Shown here in pieces: positions 22,623-41,592 of a stretch of DNA of 64,000 nucleotides. This DNA is from Hormiphora californensis. Its lineage: Eukaryota > Ctenophora > Tentaculata > Cydippida > Pleurobrachiidae. Under the pieces are notes generated by a model. The model was not told where the DNA came from and made no database searches. It saw nothing but the letters and a program-made list of their open reading frames with translations. The stretch spans positions 1,348,386 through 1,412,385 of the forward strand of contig CM035359.1 in NCBI GenBank assembly GCA_020137815.1. The letters run 5' to 3'. Position 1 is the stretch's first letter. Every line of letters starts with the position of its first letter. The translations under genes were made by a program, and so were the position numbers.

Positions 22623-23063
22623 GCCTGTCTGTCTGTCTCACCTGTTCGAGACCATTGTTTCGGAGGTGCATATGGTTCAGTTCTTCCTCCAGATTTCGCC
22701 TCAGCTGGTGTGACTCCGCTAGCTCCTGGTTCCGTTCCGTTATCGTGCCTGTTTGGAGGCGGGAGGGGGCTTTGGGGGGGGGGGGCTTGGGAGGGGTAGG
22801 AGGGGAGTGGGAGGGGGCTTAGGAGGGGAGTTAGAGGGGAGTGTGAGGTGAGTGTGAGGTGAGTGTGAGGGGGCTTGGGAGGGGGAGTGGGAGTGGGAGG
22901 GGGATCGGAGGAGTGGGAGGGGATTTGGAGGGGAGACGGGAGTGTGGGGAGTAGGATGGGAAAGTAGACAAATAACGAACAATTTTTTACCTCGTAGCCC
23001 CTTTATCTCATCATCAAGCTCCCTCTTCCTGATCCTCAAAGTATTCAGAATCTCTGTTGCCAT
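21307..23063 (-). CDS. Small coiled-coil protein with C-terminal CAAX box (paralogue of the 25-32 kb gene)
   Basis: Minus-strand exons are 23063-22991, 22748-22642, 22492-22439 and 21378-21307, 101 codons plus TGA, with agreeing phases. The N-terminus (MATEILNTLRIRKRELDDEI) and second exon (TITERNQELAESHQLRRNLE) form a charged coiled coil. A short serine-rich linker (KPRSSSSMESNPSRSNSQ) leads to the basic end NSKSKTCTII. The final CTII fits a CAAX prenylation signal, so membrane attachment is expected. The coiled coil matches part of the neighbouring larger gene (AKLAESHQLWRNLEEEL), and both end in CAAX, so they are probably tandem duplicates. The last intron contains the G-rich minisatellite at 21390-22190. 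An earlier start exon further upstream cannot be excluded. Confidence 0.65.
21390..22190. repeat. G-rich minisatellite, about 100-120-bp units, seven copies
   Basis: The unit contains CATGTATTCCTTCTGTGGTG, GGGTAGAGATAGATTGGGGC and a variable GGGG/GGAGG run ending AGAAATGAGACAG. It lies in the last intron of the small CAAX gene. A 361-codon proline-rich frame on the minus strand and others exist only because the unit lacks stops. Runs of G suggest quadruplex formation on the plus strand. Confidence 0.85.
22593..22640. repeat. (CTGT)n microsatellite at a splice donor
   Basis: A tetranucleotide tract directly abuts the donor of the second exon of the small CAAX gene (minus strand). Confidence 0.85.
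22755..22960. repeat. G-rich degenerate repeat in first intron
   Basis: GGAGTGGGAGGGGG-like repeats fill the first intron of the small CAAX gene. Non-coding. Confidence 0.7.
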
Positions 23064-23201
23064 GACTATTATAGGGAGTTTGGTATAAAGCGCAGTAGCA
23101 ATTTAAAAGTTATTATAGGTATCAAGGTTTAGTAGTTAGACTCAACATATATTTTATTTAGTATTTGGTATGGCAATAATGAGGAGTATTACATGTGTAT
23201 A

Positions 23202-24765
23202 CAGGGTGTCCCATATATTCTCCGGGTCGGTTGGCGAGCTGTCATGCAAAAACGGTGATAGTTGTGTGAAAACAAACTGCGGGAGTGTGCTGGATTAATT
23301 CCTTCCTAACTGATGGCTTTGTTTTAAAATTAAATTTCAAAAGTTCATTTTTCATTAATGAACATTGCTGCCGTTCATTCATGAATTCTGAAATATTGTT
23401 TACCTTGAGTAAGTAACTTTTCTTTGGCTCGCAATCATCTTTCCAATGAGCACCATAAAACTCAGATTAAAGCACCAGGTCACATGACAGTTGAGAAAAT
23501 GAACATGCATGATTTTGGCTCTTTTTGCGACTTTCAATCGGCTGTATCACCGCTACCTTATCTTCAATCTTTTTGAAACTTTGGGTGAACATTGGATAAG
23601 CAAAGATCTTTGCTCACAAGAAAAATCAAGGTCAAAACTCAAAGTTCATTTTTAAGTTTTGGTAGTTCATTCCACTCATTCAGGAACCAACAGCCCTAAA
23701 GTGATGAAAAGTGTTGGATTTTGTTTGGCCCATGTCCTGCAATGACAGAGGGGTGTAGTAACGTGTTTCCGAGCTAGTTAGTGGGTGCCATGTGATCATG
23801 ACGATATCTGACACCTTCGTTGAGCAATAATTAAGAGATTTTCTCAAATTAAAGCATGTGATTCGGGTCTTCTGCGATTGGTATCGTGCAGCAATCTTGA
23901 GAGATCTCATAGCACCTCAAAAATGATGATAAGTTCAATGAATTGAGTTGATTTGTTATCAATAAGATTAAAACCGATGCCACATTGAACTCAACGACCA
24001 TTTTCGATCATAAATCAACTCATTTCATTGAACTAACCATCATTTTCGAGGGGCTATGAGATCTCTCAAGATTGCTGCACGATACCAATAACAGAAAACT
24101 CAAATCACATGCTTGAATTCGAGAAAATGTCTTAATTATGGCTCAGCGAAGGTATCAGGTAACACCAAGATCACATGGACCCCCACTAACTACCTCTGAA
24201 ACACGTCACTACACCTCTCTGTCATTGTAGGACATGGACCAAACAAAATCCAACACTTTTCATCACTTTAGTGTTGTTGGTTCCTGAATGAGTGGAATGA
24301 ACTACCAAAACTTAAACATGAACTTTGAGTTTTGACCTTGATTTTTCTTGTGAGCAAAGATCTTTGCTTATCCAATGTTCACCCAAAGTTTCAAAAATAT
24401 TGAAGATAAGGTAGCGGTGATACAGCCGATTGAAAGTCGCAAAAAGAGCCAAAATCATGCATGTTCATTTTCTCAACTGTCATGTGACCTGGTGCTTTAA
24501 TTTGAGTTTTATGGTGCTCATTGGAAAGATAATTGCGAGCCAAAGAAAAGTTACTTACTCAAGGTAAACAATATTTCAGAATTCATGAATGAACGGCAGC
24601 AATGTTCATTCATGAAAAATGAACTTTTGAAATTTAATTTTAAAACAAAGCCATCAGTTAGGAAGGAATTAATCCAGCACACTCCCGCAGTTTGTTTTCA
24701 CACAACTATCACCGTTTTTGCGTGACAGCTCGCCAACCGACCCGGAGAATATATGGGACACCCTG
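23202..24765. mobile_element. 1.56-kb hairpin DNA transposon (TA target), arms of about 750 bp
   Basis: Both ends read CAGGGTGTCCCATATATTCT and lie between TA dinucleotides (23200-23201 and 24766-24767). The two arms are nearly identical inverted copies, meeting around a loop of roughly 55 bp near 23957-24009. Target and end style suggest the Tc1/mariner superfamily (inference). No transposase frame. It separates the two CAAX genes, and a transcript across it would fold into a long double-stranded RNA. Confidence 0.85.
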
Positions 24766-24937
24766 TAATAACAAAAAAATGCCAAGCTACACATCATATG
24801 AACAGTTCACTACATAATATGCTACAAAGACATGTCACGCTCAAAAACAAAAAGACACACTTCATCTAGATCTACAAGTTATCTTGTCATATCTCTACTC
24901 ACACTTTTGCTACAAAAATATTACATTCCTACAAAAG

Positions 24938-24990
24938 ACAGTTGGACCCCGATTTACAGGAGTATATGCCCGGTAAATCGGGGTCAAAAC
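24938..24990. mobile_element. Pogo-type MITE remnant
   Basis: CAGTTGGACCCCGATTTACA and the inverted CCCGGTAAATCGGGGTC lie 10-15 bp apart. The outer right end is diverged. Confidence 0.5.
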
Positions 24991-25169
24991 ATGCAATTGA
25001 GTCAAATAAGGCTGAGTCAAATAAATATAACTGATCACTGGATATTAGTCAAGCTCCACCCCTGCAGCTGTGATTACAAATTGTCCCACAGAACTTCTTG
25101 ATCTCGATCTTTATTAATTGATTAATTAATTAGTTGATAGCTGTTGTTAATAACTTAATGAGTGTCTCA

Positions 25170-32303
<7,134 letters not shown>

Positions 32304-32618
32304 CTATAAAACATGGGAGAGAGAGAGCTTATCAAGAATTTAAATTAACATCACACAAAATTACGATTTCACACAAAATTACGATTTCACAGCCATTACA
32401 ATTGTTCACATGTCACGTTTTAGCTTGGGGAGAATTATCAAAGAAGTGAGAATAATATAGTTACAAAAAGGTACAACGTGCTCGCGGGTCTCGCTGTCAC
32501 ATAGGGAAGATCAATAAAGAAGCATATGAGCAGGTTCATATTGACCCTAATAAAGTGGTACCCGTGGAGTCTCTTTTTTCTCTCTCTCTCTCTATCTCTC
32601 TCTCTCTCTCACTCTCTC

Positions 32619-32667
<49 letters not shown>

Positions 32668-34006
32668 GTTCCTCTCCATCTGTCTCTCTTACTACCTGTG
32701 CCTCTCTTTCTCCCCTCTCCCTCTCCAGTCTCCCTCCCTATCCCTCTCTCGCTTTCTGGCTTTCCTCTTTCGCTAGCCACGGTATAACACAGGATATTGT
32801 TCTGTCAGTCCATCGGACTTTGACGGACGGAGAGAGAGAGAGAGATAGCGCCGTGACAGGGGTGGAGAGAATGAGATAGAGAACGTGGTTATCCCATCAC
32901 AACCGGGGAGGTAGACACTTGAATCAGCTTAGTGCCCCAGAACGAGGGAGAGATGGATATAGGGGAGTAGATGACGTGAGAGGAAGGATATAGGAGAAAT
33001 ACCAAAAATCGGTGACGAAAGCTTCAAAGGGCGACCACCAGCAAAATTACGCTATCTAGCTCCAGAGCTGTCACTGTTAAAGCACACCCCAAAGAAACAG
33101 CCAGCACAATATAGGACACTAAAATAGGGTCTGTCAGCAGTGTCGCATCAGTTTCAAAATCTCCGCACAAACGACTAGCACAAAATGACCAACATGCAAA
33201 GAATTGCTTGCTGTTCAGTTTGTTTTTATTTTAGCGACTGTCGACTTGAAACAAAGTATGTATATCGTTTTTTGAGAATTTAATTTTCGATATCTAGGTC
33301 AAAACTAGACGAACAAGAATAATTACTGCATTATGTTTCATATATAATGCAAATGCTGTGTTTCATACAGCCAGCACTTATAATTAAGTTTTACGATCTA
33401 GAAGTATAATTTCATATTCTTTCACCGACGACAGACAGAAGACGATCTGGTGGTGATTCCGAAAGGATGATCCGGCACTATGCTGTCTCGCCTGTTCGGC
33501 GAGACTTGGCTGTGTGACTGTTTACAGTCCCAGATGAGCGGCCCAAACCAAACCACTGAAAGACACTGAAAGGTCAACATATTTGATATAGGTGCAAGTC
33601 ACGTCTACTGATGATTGGTGTCTCCCCGTATAAATAGGTGCGTGCATGAAAACCACGCCTAGATTTTCTTACCACACAGATGCAAAGCTCGTTTCATAAA
33701 AGCCCATATTTGGACAAAAAAACAGTTTTAACAATATTCAGCACCCTGCTTCTAGAATACAATAAACCCTGGCAGATGCACTCATGGTCTCTTGAAAAAT
33801 AGAGGACAAGATAATATTTCATCACAAACACTCAAGGCCAGTTTTAGATAGTTTCAGATATATATGTATTCAAAAAATCCAATAGAGTGAAAACAGTAAG
33901 GGGTAGATATTGGGGCCTGTAGTGGATCGAGCACAACCAATTTCACCTGTCAAAATTACACACTCTGAGAAAGAGAGAGGAGAGAGAGAGAGAGAGAGTG
34001 AGAAAA

Positions 34007-34040
<34 letters not shown>

Positions 34041-34100
34041 AGCGAGAGAGAGTGAGGGAGAGAGAGGGAGAGAGATAGCCTAGCAGGGACAAAAAATAGA
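32304..34100. other. Upstream flank of the AKAP-like gene; microsatellites, no gene resolved
   Basis: Should contain the first exon and promoter of the minus-strand AKAP-like gene; I could not identify them. Contains (TC)n at 32577-32665 and (AG)n at 33968-34078. The rest shows no supported frame. Confidence 0.4.
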
Positions 34101-34264
34101 GAAATTGGGTCAGACGGTATGAAATGTACAGTTCCGACCGAAAGTCCTTTCTATGTCCGTAGGACGAAAATAAGGTCGATTATTAGTTCTTCCACCATAG
34201 AAAAGGCTATAACAGCAGAAGGTACTATTAAGGTGAGGGCAGGCACCACCGAGCCAAAGAAAAG

Positions 34265-34321
34265 ACCGTCCTCTTCGGCCCGTTGCGGCTACGTCAGGCC
34301 GCATAGCGAGGACGGTCTTAC
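34265..34321. repeat. Inverted repeat at the truncated end of the cathepsin
   Basis: AAGACCGTCCTC at 34263-34274 is inverted as GAGGACGGTCTT at 34308-34319 around a GC-rich middle. Cathepsin similarity stops at this point. Confidence 0.55.
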
Positions 34322-35254
34322 CCCATGCCAAAAGGTCTACTTGGATCTGGGCTTTATGGAATCGGAATGTCGCCTGGAAAGCCATAGAAAGAGATCCCTG
34401 AGCCAAGGCAGCAATGTTCTGGGACTCAGTTGAGCCTGCAGAGGTCGCTTTGGTAATCTTTGCGGCTACAAGACCGTTCTTCTTGGATGATCTTTGGCAG
34501 TAACCATCAGAGCCAGTGTAGGAGTAATCAGAGGTAGGTGCCAGTCGTCCAACCATATAACGGAATATTTGTAACAATCATCGGGCCATCCACCATTGCA
34601 TCCGTCTTTGTAGCCGTAGGTGCAGTCCAGGTACTCCTGCTCGGCGAAATTTCTCAGTACGCCTGCTTTGGAAGCGTACCTCGTCTCCAGACCTCCGACA
34701 GCTGCAAAAGTCCAGCAAGATCCACAGGAACCCTGGTTTTTCACTGGTGTCACCTTTCCCTCGTTGGTCCATAGTTTCTCACTGGGAACAGATCCTCGCT
34801 TCGCTAGGAGATCTTCGTCAGCACCCTCATCGTTCTCATGTCCGGTAATGTTGAGTCCCAGGTAGGATTCCTTCTCAGCCTCCGCCATCGTGGAGAACAT
34901 GTTGAGTGCGAAGTGGGCGGTCTCTCCCTCAACATCATTCTCACTGGCTACGAAATGGGCATTCAGTTTGAACAGCCTGAACCTCATTCCTTCCTCGGCA
35001 GAGCTAAACTGGAGGTGCTGCTCTCCCTTGAACTTCTTGTAGAGCTCCAGGGTCTTGGTGGGACTTTGCAGGATAGCCTTCAGCCCAGTGTCAAAGTATC
35101 TCAATCCGACTAGGATCCTGAATTTAAAAAAAATTGACTAGGATGGAAACAAATTTTTCTATTTTAATAATTAAGTTTCAACGCATTGATTAATTAACTT
35201 GATTATTATATAAAAAACAAAAGATTTAAAAAAAATAACGTTTTGGATTTTTGT

Positions 35255-35326
35255 CAAGCCTGAGGATCGATCCCGGGTCTCCCGCTTGATAAGCGAGAAT
35301 AATACCACTAGACCACCAACCTTGTG
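35255..35326 (-). tRNA. tRNA-like remnant, probably a pseudogene
   Basis: Reads GGTTGGTGGTCTAGTGGTAT (D-arm-like), an anticodon arm CTCGC-TTATCAA-GCGGG and a T-arm-like CCGGGATCGATCC. The acceptor stem does not pair and the T stem is imperfect, so a working tRNA is unlikely. It lies in the cathepsin intron. Confidence 0.45.
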
Positions 35327-35627
35327 CTCATTTCACTATTCAGCGCTCTATATAATGTTTGGATCTCTAGTCTACAAAGCATGACTTTTGAGCAATTAGT
35401 TTATCGTGCGCTGCGGGATCCGTGACTATCACAGGCTACCTCCTAGGCTCCCTCTCTACCGACTAGAGATCCTGACATCGATGAGCGAGATCTCACACAT
35501 ATGTACTGACAAGCGTTCTTCTATGATATTGTGATGTTATCACTATCAGTGTCATGTCACAACACACTGGTATGAATAAAGAGAGAAAAAATCATGAAAG
35601 TAAAAAGTAAGCCAAATCACCCCATCC

Positions 35628-35702
35628 TGATTCGAACCCTGATCATCGGGGTGAGACTGGGAGTCCATGGTGTAACCACTACACCACTGATGGAAAATGT
35701 AA
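35628..35702 (-). tRNA. Second tRNA-like remnant
   Basis: CAGTGGTGTAGTGGTTACAC resembles a D arm and GGTTCGAATC a T loop. A CCC triplet sits where an anticodon would be. Stem pairing is poor. It lies in the same intron as the remnant at 35255; both may derive from tRNA-related SINEs. Confidence 0.4.
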
Positions 35703-36286
35703 GAATGTAGGTGGTGAAAATCAGAGCAAAACAATGTTCTGTAAATTAGAGAAAATACATATCTATGGTGATTTGAAGTTTGTCATCCCTATTTACCTTG
35801 TTTTTTAAATGTGCTACAACAGTAAATATACCATTTTCTCAATTTCTCACTATAATTTTCCCATTTTAGAAAATTGACTAGATATTTTGGCGCTAAAATT
35901 GACTAGCAGCCAGGATCCCTGGATACCCGAACTTTGACACTGGGGCCTTCAGTCCATCGTCCTTAGCGTGGGCCAGGGCGATTAGTAGAACAATCAGGAA
36001 CTTCATCTTCAGCCTTCTTTTCAAGTCGTTGGTAGTGGTGGTGGTGAAAGTTAGGGTAGCGAGGGGGTTTATATACTGCTCTTGTTAGCAGGAGGCTAGT
36101 AAGGTGTGATTAAAGACAATCACGGGATTTCTTAATCAACCTTTTCAAGTGCTTCGTTTTGCTATTCCAGTACCATGTATCTAGTTATTAGCCTTTGCAG
36201 AATTGTAATTCTTTTGTTTGTTGTCGAAAAACAAAAACTCCCAAGTGAAAAGTGGAAGAAAACAAAGGTGCTTCTCACTTCTCGGC

Positions 36287-36642
36287 TAGGGCTGGCTCCA
36301 GGGGGGTGAACACCCCCCCCCCCCCCCCCAAAAAAAATTCTTGGCAGCGAAGCTGCCAAGACTGTCTGAGACCATTTGGATTGGCAAACCACCCCAAAAA
36401 TACAAAATTTTCAGTAAAATTTTTGACTGATCACAACCGAATTTAAGTCACCTAGTGAACATCACTGAGTGAGAGAGAGAGAGCATTGTAGCATTCATAA
36501 ATCTAGAAAGTAGATTAAATGATTAAAAACCCTAAAATTTGCTTGATTTAGTTAAAAAATTTCCGGGGGCTTCGCCCCCTGGACCCCCCCCCCCCTTCGG
36601 CCACTGCACCCCCCAAGAAATATCGGGCTGGAGCCAGCCCTG
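36287..36642. mobile_element. Non-autonomous hAT-type MITE with 8-bp target duplication
   Basis: The 356-bp element begins TAGGGCTGGCTCCAG and its inverted other end is CAGGGCTGGCTCCAG. It is flanked by the perfect 8-bp repeat TTCTCGGC (36279-36286 and 36643-36650). It contains poly-C/poly-A runs and short hairpins (CTTGGCAGCGAAGCTGCCAAG is one, 21 bp overall at 36341-36361). Confidence 0.85.
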
Positions 36643-36870
36643 TTCTCGGCAAACTAGACTCAAGTCGCACTTATTTAACGACAAATAATTGCGACGTGAG
36701 GTGGAGGACCCTCCCCTAGACCAGATCTTCAATTTACTAACTAGAACTATTGTTGAATAGTAAAATAGCCGTAAAGTAGCTCAGGCCAGTACAGCTACAA
36801 ATAAAACTTTGGGTCGGGCGAAGGGAAGGTTTTTTGCGACTTGCGAGCATAACTAACAAGACGTGTAACA

Positions 36871-36940
36871 TACATTCGGACCACGATTTACCGGGATGGT
36901 CGGGGGAAAGGGAGCCCGAAATATCGGGGTCCGACTATTA
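36871..36940. mobile_element. Pogo/Tigger-type MITE
   Basis: TACATTCGGACCACGATTTA and the inverted ATCGGGGTCCGACTATTA, about 70 bp in all. Same family as 29083 and 30851. Confidence 0.6.
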
Positions 36941-36949
36941 CAGTAAGCA

Positions 36950-38099
36950 ATTTAAGCACTGGGAACACAAAACAGTTATCATGCACACCTAGCTTACCTG
37001 ACCAAAGTCATCGAACGCTTCGTATGATGGCATATTACTGCTTTTACAAAATGTTATTATTGATAGGGTGTCATGAATATTACGTAATGTTACAGTGTAT
37101 TTGCAAATTACAAGAAGGACTAAAATAAGCCGTTTAGTAAAACCAATAACCGTATAGTAACAAGAAACAGAACCAAAAACAGAGGAAGAAAACATTTAAC
37201 AAGGGAAAAACAAGAAAAAGAAATTAGCTCTCCGTGTTTTCATAACACAGAAGGGTGATGGAGCGGAATCATGACCTTGTAAAGATGCGGTGTATCGTAT
37301 GCCTGACAAGCAGCTTAGCATGTTACAAACAGAGCTGTCAGAAGATGTGCCTAGAGATCTGCTATATATTGTCCCACCATTCTCTCTCCACCTCTCTCTC
37401 TTTCCCTATCTCTCAATCTCTCTGACTCTCTCTCTCCCTATCTCTCAATCTCTCTCAGTCTATCTCTTGTTGTAGTCGGATCATGTGCATAATAAGTCAG
37501 CTCCATATTGTGTCATATCACTAAACGGCTACTTGTATAGAGTGGAGAAATGGTATTCATGGAGTTCGGAAAACTAAACCTAGAATTTGAGTAAATAACT
37601 CAAGCAAGTCGAGCATCACTAAACTTGTGTGCTCCTTCTAAATTCTAATCGCGATAAATTGCCAGGGGTGATATGAACGACCATAAAAGGTTTTATAATC
37701 GCATTCAGTCTAACTGATCGATCAGTTTTTAATAAATTGTTTCGCCCTTATAAAACAATTTCTGTGTAGATTAAGCGCTTAAGGAATAATCAGATAAATG
37801 ATTCAATTTCAATGCTAGATTTACCTGTTGTATTATTATTATTATTAAATCTGTTTACAATAATTTGACACTGTCAATATTGCCCTCCTATTTGCGAGGA
37901 AAATGGAACTCTCTAGGTCTCTTTCACACTTTCTCAGCTGTCAGATCATACAAAAAAATATAAAATGTCGATTAAAATACTGATTAGATAATGATTAAAA
38001 TATATTGTAAATTGATTAAATAAGTTAGTTAAAAATTCACTCCGTGGAGTGCGATTCGTACACAGTGTGTACGTCTCGGGCTGGTCAGTTATACATTTA
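36950..38099. other. No gene seen
   Basis: AT-rich sequence with a TC-rich stretch at 37380-37465 and a short ATT repeat near 37833. The right part may include the 3' UTR of the retrotransposon. Confidence 0.4.
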
Positions 38100-39589
38100 C
38101 AATTAATTAGAATATAAACCCATTACACAAGCAGTTGATCCCCAAATAAAGATTGTTCTATTACAGCTCTTACTAGCTTTCTAAAGTTCGATTTTACCTG
38201 CTTGTCTTTGGAGAAAATTAGTGGAAGATGGAAGTTCATTTCATAAGAAGATATCACCCTTAGTTCCTCACGGGGCCCTTCCACATCTTTTATCGCAGAA
38301 CATTCAAACAACTTGTGGAATGTTGAATCTGGGAGTTGGCCACATTCAAGACAATTGGGAACTGTAAGTGATCGCTCGTATCTCAGGTAACTGAAGCTGA
38401 AGTCTTGAAAACGTAAGGATCTGCCATGTACAAAGTCTAAGACCTGAGATGAGTTCTGTCGGGACATGTTTCTTGGAATTATGGGGAAATCCAAAGTGGC
38501 CTCTGAGTTGATAAGGTTGGCGAGTTCTTCTTGAGAGTGAATAGGAAGTATGCTGAAAGGGTCATCTCGAGTCAAATGGTTAATCGATGATTTGAGTGAC
38601 CGGTCCCATAAACTACATGTGTACTGTCTCATTTCCTCTTTTGAGTACAGAAAAGTGTCCGGCTCTAAACTTCCCAAGTTAATAGTTCTGATTGAATCTC
38701 TGTTAGAATCCTGGATCTGGACACCGTCTAGTTGAGTCGACTTCCAAACCAAATATCTTTTGGTAGCAGCAATCTGCCAGAAGAACACATGATTTTGTTC
38801 CGCTTCAATTTGTAGTAGTTTAGCTGATATATTATCTTTAGCTGCAAGGCCTTTTAGGACAAATTTGGTTACCACTGTTTCCACAAGAACGTCAATAGGA
38901 GGCACGCATGCTAGGAGTTCTGACAGAGGTTTGGCTATGTGAACTTGTCCCCCTGTTATCTTCAGCCGTGCTCGGGAAAGAAGATCTCCGAAGAAGTCCG
39001 TTCGCTGTCTTAACCAAACTGGTGCTGCATAAAGGATCTTTGTCAAGATTACTGTTCTGAATAGTAGCGAAAGCCCCGAACTGTTAATCCCTGTCAGTCG
39101 ACCAGTCATTGAGGTTAATGTGTTCCAGTTAAACCAGCATCTTTTCAGTACATCAGCAGCATGAGTCATGAAATTTAGGTTACTATCAATGTAAACCCCA
39201 AGGACTTTACTATTCTTGGCAAAAGAGACAACTTTATTTCCAATCTTCAGTTGCTGAGGTGATGCACTATCATCTGATGAACCCCTTGGTCTGATGATGA
39301 CAATCTCTGTTTTATTTCTATCACAGTTCACCGCTAGTCTCCACTTCCGACACCAGTTGTGAATGTAGTCCAAAACTATTGCCATAGTTCTCTCGCATTG
39401 AGTCTGGTCTCCAAAAACCAACACAGATCCGTCGTCGGCGAACTTGAATGCTTCAGTCCTACATCTCACCTCCTCCGGCAGATTTTTGGTGCAGAGTAAG
39501 TCAGAGATGTAGAGAATGAATAGGATTGGAGAGAGGACTGCCCCCTGGGGAAGGCCTACTCTTCCACACCTACGGAGTGGGCCAAGAAC

Positions 39590-40305
39590 TTGGTAACGAA
39601 GTTACCCCTCCCTTGCCGGCGCGGCGTGCGAAGCACGCCAAACGAAGGCCGCGAAGCGGCCTGAGTAGGGGTAACAAACCCGCTTTGATTCACTTCAAAA
39701 ATTAATAGCTCCTCAACCACTCAATGAAAATGCACCAAATTTTAGTATTCCCCACCAAATTGTCTGAAAATTATAATTATGTACTCATATTTAAAAAATT
39801 ATCCCCGGAACCTTGGTTTTGAAATCAGTTTTAGGTGTTAATGATGAAAAAATTTTTTGAAAAAGTAGGTCAGGTATGCTTAACATCATATCAAAGATCG
39901 TGGCAAAGTTTGAAGTTTCTATCTTGAAAGGTCTGGCCATCAAAATTAAAAAGGTCTTGAAGTTGAACCATTTGTACAAAACATGTTGTAACTCAGCTTC
40001 TACTTTGCCAAATTAAACCTGGTTTGAAACAATGAACTGCTAATCTATCCCTCCGAATACGGACGAAGTTTGAAACCGCCAGCTCTATTGGCCGCTCTGC
40101 AATACTTGTTTGTGTCAAAGAAATCAGGAAAGTAACGAGATTTGGTCTCGGTGTGGCCCTGTGCGCGGCTCAAACCCCTTAGCTAGAAGTATGTAGTGTA
40201 GACTACAACTTTTCAGTGCTCAGTATAACGTTTTGGGCGCGCTATAAAAATAAGGCAAGCCCTTCTGATACCTCTAATCAGAGTGTGAGGTGTCTTCGAT
40301 ACCAA
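39590..40305. mobile_element. 0.7-kb MITE inserted in the reverse transcriptase
   Basis: The ends are TTGGTAACGAAG and, inverted, TTGGTATCGAAG. The insertion is flanked by the 9-bp direct repeat GCCAAGAAC (39581-39589 and 40306-40314). Excision leaving one copy restores the RT frame. GC palindromes GGCGTGCGAAGCACGCC and GGCCGCGAAGCGGCC lie near the left end. The 9-bp duplication suggests a Mutator-like origin (inference). Confidence 0.8.
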
Positions 40306-41592
40306 GCCAAGAACTCCATTGATCTTCAAACGAACACTTCTTTGTGAAAGCATGTTGTCGATAAGGTTCAACAGCATTCCATTGATTCCAAGTTTATGGA
40401 GCTTCACAATCAAACATTCATGGGGAACTGAGTCAAAAGCTTTTTGGAAATCTATACACAACAGAAAGGCTGTCAGCTTTCTTCTGCGTGTTTCATGAAC
40501 GGTCGATAGCAGCTTGAAGAGATAGCGAGTGGTGTTTCGTGCCGGTAGGAAGCCCTCTTGTTCCTCATCTGGTATTAATTCCATGGCGCAAAGATCTTTA
40601 ATTCTTTTGTCCATAACCCTTTCAAGCATCTTTCCGATGTACGAAGATATTGTGATGGGTCGGAAGGAACCTGGTTTTACATAGGACGACTTTCCAGGTT
40701 TCTGGATGAATGTAACGTAGGAAGAGTTCCACAGCCATCGACCCAGCTTTAGGCATCTCGAAAACATATCGGCTAAGTACTGCACAGTTCTGTGGCGAAG
40801 GTGTTTCAGCATGGTTGGGTGGATACCATCTCCGTCCCAGGCTTTACCACTCGCTTTCATAGAGCTGATGGCTGCTGATACTTCGTCGGCGGCTACTGGG
40901 CGATTGAGTTGATCCTCCGGGTCGTGATGTTCGTCATCCTCTATCTCGTTCTTCAAACGAGCATAATCCTCAGTTATTCCGTCGAGGTGAACATCGTCAA
41001 AATCCTCACATTGTAGGTGTTTACCAGTAAAATAGGCATCAAAGAGGATGAGATCTTTTTCAGAGTCAAGGTGCAGAAGATCTCCGTTTTGGTTTTCTAA
41101 ACATCCAATAGTATTCTCCTCTTTGGCAAGGAACATTCTGCGATATTGCTCCCAGAATTCACTGCATTCTTGGACATTGAGACCGTTTAGTCGCTGGTGA
41201 ATCCACTCGTTTTTCTTCTTAATCAGCGCCTCCTTGAAAATATCTTTGGCTTGCTCCACTGCTTCTTTGTTGATATTAGTTCTTCTATAGCGCAGCCTTT
41301 TCTGAGCATCTCTGAGTTTTACAGACAACTCTGACAATTCAGGAGTCCAAAATGGCCGGGAATGTTTGCAAATGGTCTTTGTTGGGATGTGGCTCTCGTT
41401 GGAAGATTTTAAACAGTCTAAAAAGTTGTGAAGCATACTGTCAGGAGATTCAGTAACAGATGGAGGATGTTCACAAAGTACACTCTCAACTTCAAGGGAC
41501 CAGAGCTTCCAGTCAGTTCTGTCGAGATCAGGTACCTCTCTTTTTGAGGCTCTTGAGTTCTGGAAATTCATTTCTGTAAAAACTGGGGCGTG

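Larger units (their letters stand above)
34322..36006 (-). pseudogene. Papain-family cysteine protease (cathepsin L-like), frameshifted and lacking its C-terminal half
   Basis: Exon 1 starts at 36006 with signal peptide MKFLIVLLIALAHA and splices at about 35938 to exon 2 (35117-34322). The propeptide has an I29-type pattern (LYKKFKGEQ, RFRLFKLN, FALNMFSTM). The mature part has KNQGSCGSCWTFAAVGGLE with the catalytic Cys, then EQEYLDC and GCNGGWPDD. After CYKY a one-base deletion near 34566 shifts the frame. The next frame continues the family pattern (TSDYSYTGSDGYC, AFQATFRFHKAQI) up to a possible donor at 34321. No exon with the catalytic His and Asn motifs is visible down to 33000. I call it a broken or truncated copy; a missed distal exon or sequencing error are alternatives. 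Active relatives are lysosomal or secreted endopeptidases. Confidence 0.7.

Noticed and set aside
21307-23063. G-protein gamma subunit for the small CAAX gene
   Set aside because: Size and CAAX end are similar, but the conserved gamma-subunit core motifs are absent and the coiled coil instead matches the neighbouring gene.
35255-35326. Functional tRNA gene
   Set aside because: Acceptor stem does not pair and the T stem is imperfect.
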